A DNA stretch of 64,000 bases from Niallia endozanthoxylica (lineage in GTDB: Bacteria; Bacillota; Bacilli; Bacillales; Cytobacillaceae): contig NZ_VYKL01000020.1 in assembly GCF_008710145.1 (NCBI RefSeq), forward strand, positions 57,100 to 121,099, read 5' to 3'. Of the stretch, positions 22,304-30,865 are shown piece after piece (position 1 is the stretch's first letter; each line of letters starts with the position of its first letter). The position numbers and the translations under genes were made by a program. The notes beneath the pieces are model-generated. The model made no database searches, had not been told where the DNA came from, and saw only the letters and a list, made by a program, of their open reading frames with translations.

Positions 22304-23100
22304 AGCTCTAACTCAATATGAAATACATTCGTAATGGCTTTGCCTAGCCAGTCTGAAGCAATATTGGCAAATATCGTTTTCGAACCGGTTGTGTAAAACG
22401 TATGACTAGGGTCTTCCTCCTCCACACTCAATAATCCACTGTGATGAAGGATTGTACTAACCTCACTTGCAGTTTCTTCTCCGGAACTGATTACATTGAC
22501 CTTGTTTCCCATCACATTTTGAATAAGATGCTCCAAAAGAGGATAATGTGTACAACCTAAAATAAGTGTATCAAGTCTCTTATGTTTTAATGGCTGAAGT
22601 GTCTCGGCAACGATTTTTTTTGCAACAGCTCCGTTATATTCTCCACTCTCAACTAATGGAACAAACTTAGGACAAGCAAGCGATGTCACTTTTGTCCTCT
22701 TATTAATCTGTCTAAGCGCTTTTTCATAAGCTGCACTCTTGATTGTTCCTTCCGTCCCAATAACTCCAATTCGGTTGTTTTTTGTAGCCTTAATAGCTGC
22801 CCTTGCTCCTGGATGGATGACGCCAAGCACCGGAATCGAAAGTTCGTTTCTAATTTCTTCTAACACAACAGCTGTTGCCGTATTACAGGCAATCACCAGC
22901 ATTTTAATTTCTTTATCCAATAAAAACCTTGTCATTTGCCAAGTAAAGATTTTTACCTCCTCAGCTGATCTTGGGCCATATGGACATCTCGCTGTGTCTC
23001 CTAAATAGATAATTTGTTCGTTTGGAAGCTGACGCATAATTTCTTTCGCAACCGTCAGCCCTCCGACTCCTGAATCTATAACTCCTATCGGATATTTCAA
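22285..23100 (-). CDS. racE: Glutamate racemase
   Basis: RacE converts L- to D-glutamate for peptidoglycan and, where present, poly-gamma-glutamate. From a TTG start the protein is 271 aa, beginning [17 protein letters not shown]. The catalytic cysteines are in VIACNTATA (about residue 74) and LGCTHYPLL (about 185). GAGGCGG lies at the right distance for TTG, and the B. subtilis N-terminus begins at the same place. The alternative ATG at 23130 overlaps ysmB and adds ten residues. It lies between ysmB and gerM, as expected. Confidence 0.93.
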   Translation of the reverse strand: MKYPIGVIDSGVGGLTVAKEIMRQLPNEQIIYLGDTARCPYGPRSAEEVKIFTWQMTRFLLDKEIKMLVIACNTATAVVLEEIRNELSIPVLGVIHPGARAAIKATKNNRIGVIGTEGTIKSAAYEKALRQINKRTKVTSLACPKFVPLVESGEYNGAVAKKIVAETLQPLKHKRLDTLILGCTHYPLLEHLIQNVMGNKVNVISSGEETASEVSTILHHSGLLSVEEEDPSHTFYTTGSKTIFANIASDWLGKAITNVFHIELELEPQKK

Positions 23101-23116
23101 TTTTACCGCCTCATTC

Positions 23117-23560
23117 TTATCGCATATCATGGTGTAATCTCATTAAATTATGTTGTATTTGAGCTAAGTCATCAGGAGAATAATCTTTAAAAAGCTCACG
23201 TAAATAAGCTTGCCGTTTTTTTATGACTTCATCAATGAGCTTCTGTCCTTCCTGCAATAGGTGAATCCGAACAACTCTCCGGTCATTTTCAGCCCGTACT
23301 CTTTTAACCAAATTACTTTTTTCCATTCTATCAATTAAATCTGTTGTCGTACTGAAGGCTAAATACATTTTAGTCGACAGCTCGCCAATCGTCATATCTC
23401 CTTCATCAAACAGCCATTGAAGAGCAATAAATTGGGGAAGAGTAATCGAATAGTCGTTTAATAGCTCGCGCCCCTTTTGCTTAATGATACCAGAGATATA
23501 ACGAAGATCTTTTTCTATATTTGCGACAACATCAATATATTCATTTTGATTAAATTCCAT
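23117..23560 (-). CDS. ysmB: MarR-family regulator YsmB
   Basis: The 147-aa protein is a winged-helix MarR-type DNA-binding protein: the recognition region is [20 protein letters not shown] (about residues 54-73) and the wing is [19 protein letters not shown] (about 88-106). Flanking helices would form the dimer interface. The target and ligand are unknown. It overlaps no other gene, but racE follows 16 bases later, so the two may be cotranscribed. The position between gerE and racE is that of B. subtilis ysmB. Confidence 0.9.
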   Translation of the reverse strand: MEFNQNEYIDVVANIEKDLRYISGIIKQKGRELLNDYSITLPQFIALQWLFDEGDMTIGELSTKMYLAFSTTTDLIDRMEKSNLVKRVRAENDRRVVRIHLLQEGQKLIDEVIKKRQAYLRELFKDYSPDDLAQIQHNLMRLHHDMR

Positions 23561-23737
23561 TCTTTATCGGACAACTCCTATATATTCGTTGAACATTCCT
23601 AATGGCTGTTCTTATTTTCTATCACTTTAATTTAAAATTCAAGAACATTTACTTAACAAACATGCAAATTATGTAATAATTCATCCTTAAATAAATATCT
23701 GAACCAATATGAATAGTAAATTACTCCTATCCATATA

Positions 23738-23773
23738 TTAACCGGTATCCTCAAGAAGAGAATACCGGTTAAA
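23738..23773 (-). terminator. Terminator of gerE
   Basis: An 11-bp perfect stem with arms TTAACCGGTAT and ATACCGGTTAA lies two bases after the gerE stop. Confidence 0.75.
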
Positions 23774-23775
23774 TT

Positions 23776-24000
23776 TCAAAGCTTTAGCTCTCCCATACGA
23801 AGGAGCTCTATAACAGCTTGGGAACGCCCCTTTACACCTAATTTCTGCATGGCATTCGAAATGTGATTCCGAACTGTTTTCTCGCTTATAAATAATTCTC
23901 CCGCGATTTCTTTTGTTGTCTTATCTTGTACTAACAGTTCGAATACTTCCCTTTCTCGTTTGGTGAGTAACGGCTTGTGTGTATATTCATTCTCCTTCAA
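23776..24000 (-). CDS. gerE: Late mother-cell transcription factor GerE
   Basis: GerE is the LuxR-type HTH regulator that activates and represses SigK-dependent coat and cortex genes late in sporulation. At 74 aa it is full length and nearly identical in layout to B. subtilis GerE, with [20 protein letters not shown] (residues 12-31) and the recognition helix [19 protein letters not shown]. The start is TTG, giving [11 protein letters not shown], with a strong AAGGAGGG nine bases upstream. A SigK-like promoter is found upstream. It is a single-gene unit with its own terminator. Confidence 0.97.
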   Translation of the reverse strand: MKENEYTHKPLLTKREREVFELLVQDKTTKEIAGELFISEKTVRNHISNAMQKLGVKGRSQAVIELLRMGELKL

Positions 24001-24064
24001 GTATTGTAACCCTCCTTGCCTTCGCCAGCTTTGAACTGCGGGATGGGTATATATTTAGTCACCA

Positions 24065-24093
24065 TATCATATGTCAGTAAAAGTATTGAAGTG
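24065..24093 (-). promoter_or_regulatory. Candidate SigK promoter of gerE
   Basis: The minus strand has CATATGATA (24065-24073), which matches the SigK -10 CATANNNTA, and CACT (24090-24093) 16 bases upstream, close to the SigK -35 (m)ACm. The start site would lie about 57 bases before the TTG. In B. subtilis gerE is a SigK gene. Confidence 0.5.
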
Positions 24094-24147
24094 ACAATAT
24101 TTCTTGAATGATGAGAATAAATTTTAAAATGTGCGCATATTTGTATT

Positions 24148-24220
24148 GAATTCGTCCCGTCGAATTTGCTCCCAGATTTTTATCTAGATCGCTCGATAAA
24201 CTACCTCTAAAAAATTAATT
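24148..24220 (+). repeat. R1 repeat, left-half remnant (copy A)
   Basis: It contains GAATTCG-tccc-GTCGAATTTG and GATCGCTCGATAAACTACCT, which align with the left half of the R1 copies at 26536 and 50072. Changes have damaged the Cla-type hairpin (left arm TTTATCTAGA). The right half is missing. The rest of the 337-base gerE-recQ gap holds the gerE promoter and, presumably, an unidentified recQ promoter. Confidence 0.65.
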
Positions 24221-24337
24221 CATCATCTATAGTATATGAGTCTAAACGCAGAAAGATTAGTTATATACTTCCCATCTTACCAATCAGGTTCTTCAATGTT
24301 ACAATAGATAATATTCTAGTAAATAAGGTGATAAAGT

Positions 24338-26476
24338 ATGCTGCAAGAAGCTAAGGAACTGTTACATGAATACTTTGGTTACTCCTCTTTTCGAAACGGA
24401 CAGAAGGAAATTATTGAAAATATTTTACAACAGAAAAATACACTGGGTATCTTACCGACAGGTGGAGGAAAATCAATTTGTTTTCAAATCCCTGCATTAT
24501 GTTTCTCCGGAACAACCATTGTTATTTCCCCGCTCATTTCACTCATGAAGGATCAAGTCGACTCACTCTCAAGTGCAGAAATTCCAGCAACGTTTGTCAA
24601 TAGCTCCCTAACCTCAAAAGAACAGGCTGAACGGATTTCTCTCATCCGCCAAGGTGCCTACAAGCTTGTATATGTTGCACCGGAACGATTGGAGTCAGCA
24701 CAATTTATTGATTTACTTAATTCAATTGACATCCCCTTGATTGCCTTTGATGAGGCACACTGTATCTCACAATGGGGCCATGATTTCAGACCAAGCTATC
24801 GCTCGATTATTTCATCCTTAAGCAGACTGAAACAAAATCCGATTATTGTTGCTTTAACTGCTACCGCTACGGAGAATGTAGCAGATGACATCCGTATATT
24901 ATTGAATATTCAAAGCGCTGATACCTTTAAAACCGGCTTTGCACGTGAAAATCTCTCCTTTCATGTTGTAAAAGGAATAAATAAGCGTGACTCTATCATT
25001 TCTTATCTAAAACAACATCAAAAGCAATCCGGCATTATTTATACAGCTAGCAGAAAAGAAACCGATCAGCTCTACCAATTTTTATCTCAAAAAGGTTTTT
25101 CAGCAGCAAAATATCATGCCGGCCTTAGTGAAAAAGACCGGAAAATCGCACAGGATCAGTTTATCTATGATGAAAAAGAAATCATGATTGCCACGAATGC
25201 ATTCGGTATGGGCATCGATAAATCTAATGTACGATTTGTCATTCATTATAATCTTCCAAAAAACATTGAGGCCTACTATCAGGAGGCAGGACGTGCCGGA
25301 AGAGACGGAGAAGAGAGTGAATGCTATCTTCTATTCTCGCCGCAAGATATTCAATTACAAAAATTTTTGATTGAAGAAACGAATCTTGATTCACAAAAGC
25401 GAGAGCAGGAATATCACAAGCTAAATCAAATGGTAATGTACTGCCATACAGAGGACTGTCTACAATCCTACATTATTCAATATTTTGATCAACAAAGCAG
25501 GCCCCTTTCCTGCGGAAAATGTTCAAACTGTGTGGATCATCGAGAAAAGGTCGATATTACCCGTGAAGCACAAATGATTTTTTCCTGCTGCAAGCGAATG
25601 GGAGAACGGTTTGGTGTTACATTAATTGCACAGGTATTAAAGGGCTCGAACCAAAAACGGCTTAAAGAATTACAGTTTCATGAGCTTTCAACCTATGGTT
25701 TACTTCGAGAGCAAACAGAAAAAGCCATCGTAAACATGATTAATTATTTACTTGCTGAAGGGTACCTCCTCCTAACGGACGGAAAATACCCAGTTGTGAA
25801 AGTAACACAAAAAGCGATGCCCATTTTAAAGGGACAGGAAACCGTTATGATGAGAAAAACTCCTGTTGTGACTAATAAGCCTGAAAATGACGAAAGCAGT
25901 GATTTATTTGAGATTTTGCGCGTCCTGCGTAAAGAAATAGCTGATGAGGAACGCATCCCGCCATTTATCATTTTTGCTGATAGTACGTTAAAAGAGATGA
26001 GTATGTACTATCCAACAAATGAAGAGGCTATGCTGCAAATAAAAGGCGTCGGACAAACGAAATTTACAAAGTATGGAGAAGCATTCATAGACAAAATATG
26101 CGAGTATATACAAGAAAAGAATATTCCTGTAGAAGCAATCCCACCCATTCAAAATGAAAACGAAAAACACGAGAAAGAACTTGAACAGCCAAGCCATATT
26201 CTTTCCTACCAGCTTTATATTCAAGGAATGACCATTGCAGAAATTGCAAAAGAGCGGAAATTAACAAACATAACTGTTCAAAAGCATATTATCCGCAGCA
26301 TTCAAGAAGGGAATGAGGTCAATTGGCAGGACCTGTTTGATTCGGATACTGAGAAAAGGGTATTAGATGCGATGGGAATAACCGGAGGAGAGAAGCTTAA
26401 ACCTATTTGGGAAGCATTAAACGGAGAAATTGATTATTTTATTATCCAGGCAGTTATGTGTAAAAGTCAGCTGTAA
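24338..26476 (+). CDS. recQ: RecQ-family ATP-dependent DNA helicase
   Basis: RecQ is a 3'-5' helicase used in recombination and stalled-fork processing. The 712-aa protein has Walker A LPTGGGKS (residues 39-46), the DEAH box in FDEAHCISQWGHDFRPSY (about 135-152), helicase motifs V/VI (GMGIDKSNVRFVIHYNLPKN, QEAGRAGRDG), the RecQ zinc site CLQSYI...CGKCSNC (about 380-400), a winged-helix domain, an HRDC domain (about 520-600), and a C-terminal helix-turn-helix (IAEIAKERKLTNITVQKHI). It lies alone on plus between gerE and sdhB, where B. subtilis has ysmA. R1 repeats stand on both sides, and a strong terminator follows. Confidence 0.95.
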   Translation: MLQEAKELLHEYFGYSSFRNGQKEIIENILQQKNTLGILPTGGGKSICFQIPALCFSGTTIVISPLISLMKDQVDSLSSAEIPATFVNSSLTSKEQAERISLIRQGAYKLVYVAPERLESAQFIDLLNSIDIPLIAFDEAHCISQWGHDFRPSYRSIISSLSRLKQNPIIVALTATATENVADDIRILLNIQSADTFKTGFARENLSFHVVKGINKRDSIISYLKQHQKQSGIIYTASRKETDQLYQFLSQKGFSAAKYHAGLSEKDRKIAQDQFIYDEKEIMIATNAFGMGIDKSNVRFVIHYNLPKNIEAYYQEAGRAGRDGEESECYLLFSPQDIQLQKFLIEETNLDSQKREQEYHKLNQMVMYCHTEDCLQSYIIQYFDQQSRPLSCGKCSNCVDHREKVDITREAQMIFSCCKRMGERFGVTLIAQVLKGSNQKRLKELQFHELSTYGLLREQTEKAIVNMINYLLAEGYLLLTDGKYPVVKVTQKAMPILKGQETVMMRKTPVVTNKPENDESSDLFEILRVLRKEIADEERIPPFIIFADSTLKEMSMYYPTNEEAMLQIKGVGQTKFTKYGEAFIDKICEYIQEKNIPVEAIPPIQNENEKHEKELEQPSHILSYQLYIQGMTIAEIAKERKLTNITVQKHIIRSIQEGNEVNWQDLFDSDTEKRVLDAMGITGGEKLKPIWEALNGEIDYFIIQAVMCKSQL

Positions 26477-26479
26477 CCT

Positions 26480-26525
26480 AAAAGAAAAAGAGGTTGTCCT
26501 ATATGGACATCCTCTTTTTCTTTTG
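26480..26525 (+). terminator. Terminator of recQ
   Basis: The arms AAAAGAAAAAGAGG and CCTCTTTTTCTTTT plus the inner GTCC/GGAC pairs form a long hairpin directly after the recQ stop. Confidence 0.9.
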
Positions 26526-26535
26526 AAATCTAATC

Positions 26536-26725
26536 AAATTCGCCCCGTCGAATTTGCGCCCGGATTTTTATCGAGCTCGCTCGATAAATTACCTTTAAAA
26601 AATCCGAGGCATCCGCCGGAGGCTTAACTTCATTCAGCCGGGGTTTGAACCCCCACTGAATCAGAGAGCTTTTTGCATTCATCCCCCACTTATAGAAGTG
26701 GAGGACTTCTGCTGAATGAAGTTAA
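26536..26725 (+). repeat. R1 repeat, full copy B
   Basis: This 190-base element has two modules. The left module contains AAATTCG/CGAATTT (26536-26542 with 26549-26555) and a perfect 10-bp hairpin TTTATCGAGC-tc-GCTCGATAAA (26567-26588) inside a GGATTTTT/AAAAATCC stem. The right module is closed by the 15-bp perfect inverted repeat TTAACTTCATTCAGC (26624-26638) and its complement (26711-26725), enclosing GGGGTT-tg-AACCCC (26640-26653) and CCACTT-atag-AAGTGG (26686-26701). No ORF is inside. Its last TTAA overlaps the sdhB stop codon. Confidence 0.9.
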
Positions 26726-27483
26726 ACTGTATCACTGCCAAAGAAATTTTTAAACGATTGAATCGTTGTATCTCTGTTCAGTGCAGCAATAGATGTAGTT
26801 AATGGAATACCTTTTGGACAAGACTGTACACAGTTTTGTGAATTTCCGCAGTTTGCCAAACCTCCATCACCCATGATTTGCTCTAAACGTTCCGCTTTGT
26901 TCATGGCACCTGTTGGATGAGCGTTGAATAAACGAACTTGAGATAATGGAGCTGGTCCAATAAAGTTCGATTTACTGTTTACGTTTGGACATGCTTCTAA
27001 ACAAACACCACATGTCATACATTTTGAAAGCTCATATGCCCATTGACGTTTCTTCTCTGGCATACGTGGTCCGGCACCCAAATCATATGTTCCATCGATT
27101 GGAATCCATGCCTTTACTTTCTTTAATGAATCAAACATACGGCTTCTGTCGATTTGAAGGTCACGAACAACCGGGAATGTGCTCATTGGTTCTAAGCGGA
27201 TTGGCTGTTCAAGCTGATCCACAATCGCAGAGCAGGATTGGCGTGGTTTGCCGTTGATTACCATAGAGCAAGCACCGCAAACCTCTTCTAAACAGTTCAT
27301 TTCCCAAATGACAGGTGTAGTTTTTTCCCCTTTTTTATTAACAGGATTACGGCGTATTTCCATTAATGCTGCAATAACGTTTAAATTGGGACGATATGGT
27401 ACTTCAAACTCCTCTTGATAAGGTGCTGAATTCATATCATCTTGACGGGTGATAATAAATGTTACGGTCTTTTGTTCAGACAT
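26722..27483 (-). CDS. sdhB: Succinate dehydrogenase iron-sulfur subunit
   Basis: SdhB carries electrons from the flavoprotein to menaquinone in complex II. The 253-aa protein has the plant-ferredoxin [2Fe-2S] cysteines in CLEEVCGACSMVINGKPRQSC-type spacing (about residues 65-85), then [4Fe-4S] and [3Fe-4S] ligands in CMTCGVCLEACPNVN (about 156-170) and CVQSCPKGIP (about 217). It is the last gene of sdhCAB. The natural TAA stop overlaps the end of an R1 repeat, so the sequence after the gene is not the ancestral 3' region; no separate terminator with a T tract was found. Confidence 0.97.
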   Translation of the reverse strand: MSEQKTVTFIITRQDDMNSAPYQEEFEVPYRPNLNVIAALMEIRRNPVNKKGEKTTPVIWEMNCLEEVCGACSMVINGKPRQSCSAIVDQLEQPIRLEPMSTFPVVRDLQIDRSRMFDSLKKVKAWIPIDGTYDLGAGPRMPEKKRQWAYELSKCMTCGVCLEACPNVNSKSNFIGPAPLSQVRLFNAHPTGAMNKAERLEQIMGDGGLANCGNSQNCVQSCPKGIPLTTSIAALNRDTTIQSFKNFFGSDTV

Positions 27484-27529
27484 CCCTATTTTCCCCTCTT
27501 TTTTGTTTTTTCATTCTTGTTAAACACTC

Positions 27530-29284
27530 TTAATGACTGCTCTTCGTATAGTCTCTCTTACGCGGCTGAATAAGTGATACGTCAATATCTTCATAATGGA
27601 ATTCAGGTGCTGACTTGCTATCAACAAATTTAGCCATTGTGGTTTTCAAGAAGTCCTCATCATTACGATCAGGGAATTCAGGCTTGTAATGAGCACCGCG
27701 GCTTTCATTACGATTATAAGCTCCAAGTGTAATCACACGTGCAAGTTGAAGCATATGCTCTAACTGGCGAGTAAACGCTGCTCCTTGGTTACTCCATTTA
27801 GCCGTATCGTTAATATTGATATTTTGATAACGTTCCAGGAGTTCTTGAAGTTTTTGATCTGTTTGAAGCAACTTATCATTGTAACGAACAACCGTTACGT
27901 TCGCTGTCATCCATTCTCCTAATTCTTTATGAAGCACATACGCATTTTCTGTTCCATTCATAGACATAATATTATTCCATTTAGCTTCTTCCTGTTTAAC
28001 ATAACCATCATATACTGAAGATGCTACTGCATCTGAGCTCTTTTCCAATCCATTAATATAGCGAACAGCATTTGGTCCTGCAACCATTCCGCCATAGATA
28101 GCAGATAATAAAGAGTTAGCGCCTAAACGGTTTGCTCCGTGCATAGAATAATCACATTCACCAGCAGCAAACAGCCCTGGGATATTTGTCATTTGATCAT
28201 AGTCAACATATAATCCACCCATTGAATAGTGGACAGCAGGGAAAATCTTCATTGGAAGCTTACGAGGGTCGTCACCTGTAAACTTCTCATAGATTTCGAT
28301 GATACCGCCCAATTTAACATCAAGTTCATGCGGATCTTTATGAGAGAGGTCTAAATAAACCATGTTCTCTCCATTAATTCCAAGCTTCTGGTTAATACAA
28401 ACATCGAATATTTCACGTGTTGCAATATCCCTTGGAACTAGGTTTCCATACGCAGGATATTTTTCTTCCAAGAAGTACCACGGCTTACCATCTTTGTAAG
28501 TCCAGATACGTCCGCCTTCACCACGGGCGGATTCACTCATAAGACGAAGCTTGTCATCCCCAGGTATTGCCGTTGGGTGGATTTGAATCATTTCTCCATT
28601 TGCATAATAAACACCTTGCTGATATGCGATAGCAGCAGCAGAGCCTGTGTTAATAACAGAGTTTGTAGACTTACCAAAGATAATTCCAGGTCCTCCAGTT
28701 GCCAAAATAACGGCATCTGCAGAAAAGGATTGAATTTCCATAGTTTTAAGATTTTGCGCTACAATACCGCGACAAACTCCTTCATCATCGACAACAATAC
28801 TTAATAATTCCCAGCCTTCATACTTTGTAACTAATCCAGCAACTTCATGGCTTCTTACTTGTTCATCTAGCGCATAAAGTAATTGCTGACCAGTTGTCGC
28901 ACCAGAAAATGCCGTTCTGTGGTGCTGTGTTCCACCGAAGCGACGAAAATCTAGTAAACCTTCTGGAGTACGGTTAAACATAACTCCCATACGGTCAAAT
29001 AAGTGAATAATTCCCGGTGCAGCCTCACACATTGCTTTTACAGGAGGCTGGTTCGCTAAGAAGTCTCCACCGTATACAGTATCATCAAAGTGCACCCATG
29101 GAGAGTCACCTTCACCTTTTGTGTTTACCGCTCCATTAATACCACCTTGGGCACAAACCGAGTGAGAGCGTTTTACCGGTACAAGTGAAAATAAATCGAC
29201 CGCTGTTCCCGATTCTGCAATTTTTGTTGTAGCCATTAGACCTGCAAGGCCTCCACCGACTACGATAACTTTCCCTTTCGACAT
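27530..29284 (-). CDS. sdhA: Succinate dehydrogenase flavoprotein subunit
   Basis: SdhA oxidises succinate to fumarate with covalently bound FAD at the inner face of the membrane. The 584-aa protein starts MSKGKVIVVGGGLAGLMA with the dinucleotide-binding GGGLAG. The FAD-linking His is in HSVCAQGGINGA (about residue 40), and active-site residues lie in HPTAIPGD and SARGEGGR. GGAGTGA precedes the ATG at 29284; the upstream candidate at 29305 was rejected. Length agrees with B. subtilis SdhA (586 aa). It is the middle gene of sdhCAB. Confidence 0.97.
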   Translation of the reverse strand: MSKGKVIVVGGGLAGLMATTKIAESGTAVDLFSLVPVKRSHSVCAQGGINGAVNTKGEGDSPWVHFDDTVYGGDFLANQPPVKAMCEAAPGIIHLFDRMGVMFNRTPEGLLDFRRFGGTQHHRTAFSGATTGQQLLYALDEQVRSHEVAGLVTKYEGWELLSIVVDDEGVCRGIVAQNLKTMEIQSFSADAVILATGGPGIIFGKSTNSVINTGSAAAIAYQQGVYYANGEMIQIHPTAIPGDDKLRLMSESARGEGGRIWTYKDGKPWYFLEEKYPAYGNLVPRDIATREIFDVCINQKLGINGENMVYLDLSHKDPHELDVKLGGIIEIYEKFTGDDPRKLPMKIFPAVHYSMGGLYVDYDQMTNIPGLFAAGECDYSMHGANRLGANSLLSAIYGGMVAGPNAVRYINGLEKSSDAVASSVYDGYVKQEEAKWNNIMSMNGTENAYVLHKELGEWMTANVTVVRYNDKLLQTDQKLQELLERYQNININDTAKWSNQGAAFTRQLEHMLQLARVITLGAYNRNESRGAHYKPEFPDRNDEDFLKTTMAKFVDSKSAPEFHYEDIDVSLIQPRKRDYTKSSH

Positions 29285-29356
29285 TCGTAACTCACTCCAA
29301 TCCATAGTACGTACATTATTTCGAGTATTCTATCAAACTGTGACTATCATTATGTC

Positions 29357-29965
29357 TTATACAAAAGCTAATATAGCACGCACGCCTACAATTGAAAGCG
29401 CAACAAAGATAGCCATTGTAACATAAGTGGAAATTTGTTGTGATCTTGGTGTCATTGTGATACCCCAGCTAATGCAGAATGACCATAAACCGTTTGCAAA
29501 ATGGAATACTGCAGAAACAACACAGATAATATAGAACCATAACATAAACGGATTAGACAAAATGTCCTCCATCATCTGAAAATTAACCTCTGCTCCAAAT
29601 GCTGCAGCAATCCTTGTTTCCCACACATGCCAAACGACAAAGATTAACGTAATAACACCTGTTACACGTTGAAGGACAAACATCCAATTTCTAAAATAAT
29701 TATATCTGCCTGCATTATTTTTTGCTGTAAAAGCAATATAGATTCCATAAATTGCATGATATAATAACGGTAAGAAAATAATAAAAATTTCTAGAAAATA
29801 CCTGAATGGAAGACTTTCCATAAAGTGAGAAGCATTATTAAAAGCCTCCTCTCCCCTAGTAGCAAAGTGATTCACAATTAGATGCTGTGTTAGGAATAAC
29901 CCAACGGGAATAACACCTAGTAATGAATGCAATTTGCGATTAAAAAACTCTCGATTTCCAGCCAT
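29357..29965 (-). CDS. sdhC: Succinate dehydrogenase cytochrome b558 subunit
   Basis: SdhC is the five-helix, di-heme membrane anchor and quinone site of Bacillus-type complex II. The 202-aa protein shows five hydrophobic segments (about residues 12-30, 55-75, 90-115, 137-160 and 178-200), with His residues in HSLLG, TQHLIVNH, YHAIYG and WHVWE as heme-ligand candidates. It heads sdhCAB. A good SigA promoter (30098-30126) gives a leader of about 125 bases, which contains a TTGAGC-ACCC-GCTCAA hairpin (30034-30049). Confidence 0.96.
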   Translation of the reverse strand: MAGNREFFNRKLHSLLGVIPVGLFLTQHLIVNHFATRGEEAFNNASHFMESLPFRYFLEIFIIFLPLLYHAIYGIYIAFTAKNNAGRYNYFRNWMFVLQRVTGVITLIFVVWHVWETRIAAAFGAEVNFQMMEDILSNPFMLWFYIICVVSAVFHFANGLWSFCISWGITMTPRSQQISTYVTMAIFVALSIVGVRAILAFV

Positions 29966-30347
29966 TGCATTTTACCCCCTTAGTTTTTTAAACATGATCA
30001 TGGCCTTGCTCTTGCTCCCTCTCCTCATGAAATTTGAGCACCCGCTCAATTTGAGAAAAGCAAATAGTTTATTTTCTTACAATTGTATGACAACTTCATT
30101 TTACTCCCTAGTGAAATATGCGTCAAGAAAACGAATTACATTATTATCGTAATTCCTACATTTTTTTTAAAAAATTCAATCTAATCACAAAATTTTCTTA
30201 TAACGAACAAATCTTTATGTATTATTTTGTAGTTTTTTAATAAAATCCCCATATTTAACTATTATTTCCAAAAACCTTTTTTTATCACATTCGCTTACTC
30301 AAATTAAAAATTGTATATAATAGAGTTATAGAAAGAGGGGAGAGCAT
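29966..30347. other. 382-base divergent control region between sdhC and yslB
   Basis: No gene is supported. It holds the sdhC leader, the sdh promoter (30098-30126), and a TATAAT at 30316-30321 that probably serves yslB, although no clear -35 is seen for the latter. The middle part (30130-30300) is very AT-rich with no recognised site. Confidence 0.6.
30098..30126 (-). promoter_or_regulatory. Promoter of sdhCAB
   Basis: TTGACG (30121-30126) and TAAAAT (30098-30103) are spaced by 17 bases on the minus strand, a good SigA match. Confidence 0.75.
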
Positions 30348-30812
30348 TTGAGTAAAAGTACTGCTGAAGAGATACATCAGGAAGTCAGCTCTGAAGAGAC
30401 CGTTCCTGCATTTGGTTATGAACTAATAAAAGATGTGTTACTACCTGAAATACTGGGAGATGACACCGCTGAGATTTTATATTGGGCCGGGAAAAAGCTT
30501 GCCCGAAAATACCCGTTAAACAGTCTTGAAGAGATTGTTGACTTTTTTAATAAGGCTGGCTGGGGCCGCTTAACGATTATTAAAGAATCAAAGAATGAAC
30601 TTGAATTAGAATTAACCAGTTCAATTATTACAAATCGTATGCAAAATAAAAAATCCCGCGACTCCTATCAGTTTCAATTGGAAGCAGGATTTTTAGCTGA
30701 ACAAATTGAACTGCAGCAGCAAGTGATTTCAGAAGCCTATGAACATCCGCGAAAAAAAGCTGATAAAGTCCTTTTTACAGTCAAGTGGGATAAAAAAGAC
30801 GGCATATCCTAA
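30348..30812 (+). CDS. yslB: YslB family protein (DUF2507)
   Basis: The 154-aa soluble protein, starting at TTG with AGAGGGGAG upstream, resembles B. subtilis YslB in length, position between sdhC and lysC, and sequence (FGYELIKDVLLPEILGDD, WAGKKLARKYPL). The fold belongs to the V4R-like ligand-binding group, and the biological role is unknown. No signal or membrane segment is present. It is monocistronic: sdhC diverges from it, and it converges on lysC with a shared terminator. Confidence 0.85.
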   Translation: MSKSTAEEIHQEVSSEETVPAFGYELIKDVLLPEILGDDTAEILYWAGKKLARKYPLNSLEEIVDFFNKAGWGRLTIIKESKNELELELTSSIITNRMQNKKSRDSYQFQLEAGFLAEQIELQQQVISEAYEHPRKKADKVLFTVKWDKKDGIS

Positions 30813-30815
30813 TCT

Positions 30816-30855
30816 AAAAACCTCCATCAGTGAGGTTTTTTATCATCACTGATGG
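30816..30855. terminator. Overlapping terminators between yslB and lysC
   Basis: Two stems share bases. AAAAACCTC/GAGGTTTTT (30816-30841) gives a plus-strand terminator. CCATCAGTGA/TCACTGATGG (30824-30855) is a larger alternative hairpin that uses the first stem's loop. Both cannot form at once. Confidence 0.75.
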
Positions 30856-30865
30856 ATTCAACTTA

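Noticed and set aside
29934..30152. Plus-strand ORF of 72 codons across the sdhC start and leader
   Set aside because: It lies over the sdhC start and promoter on the opposite strand, has no ribosome-binding site, and its composition is that of noncoding DNA.
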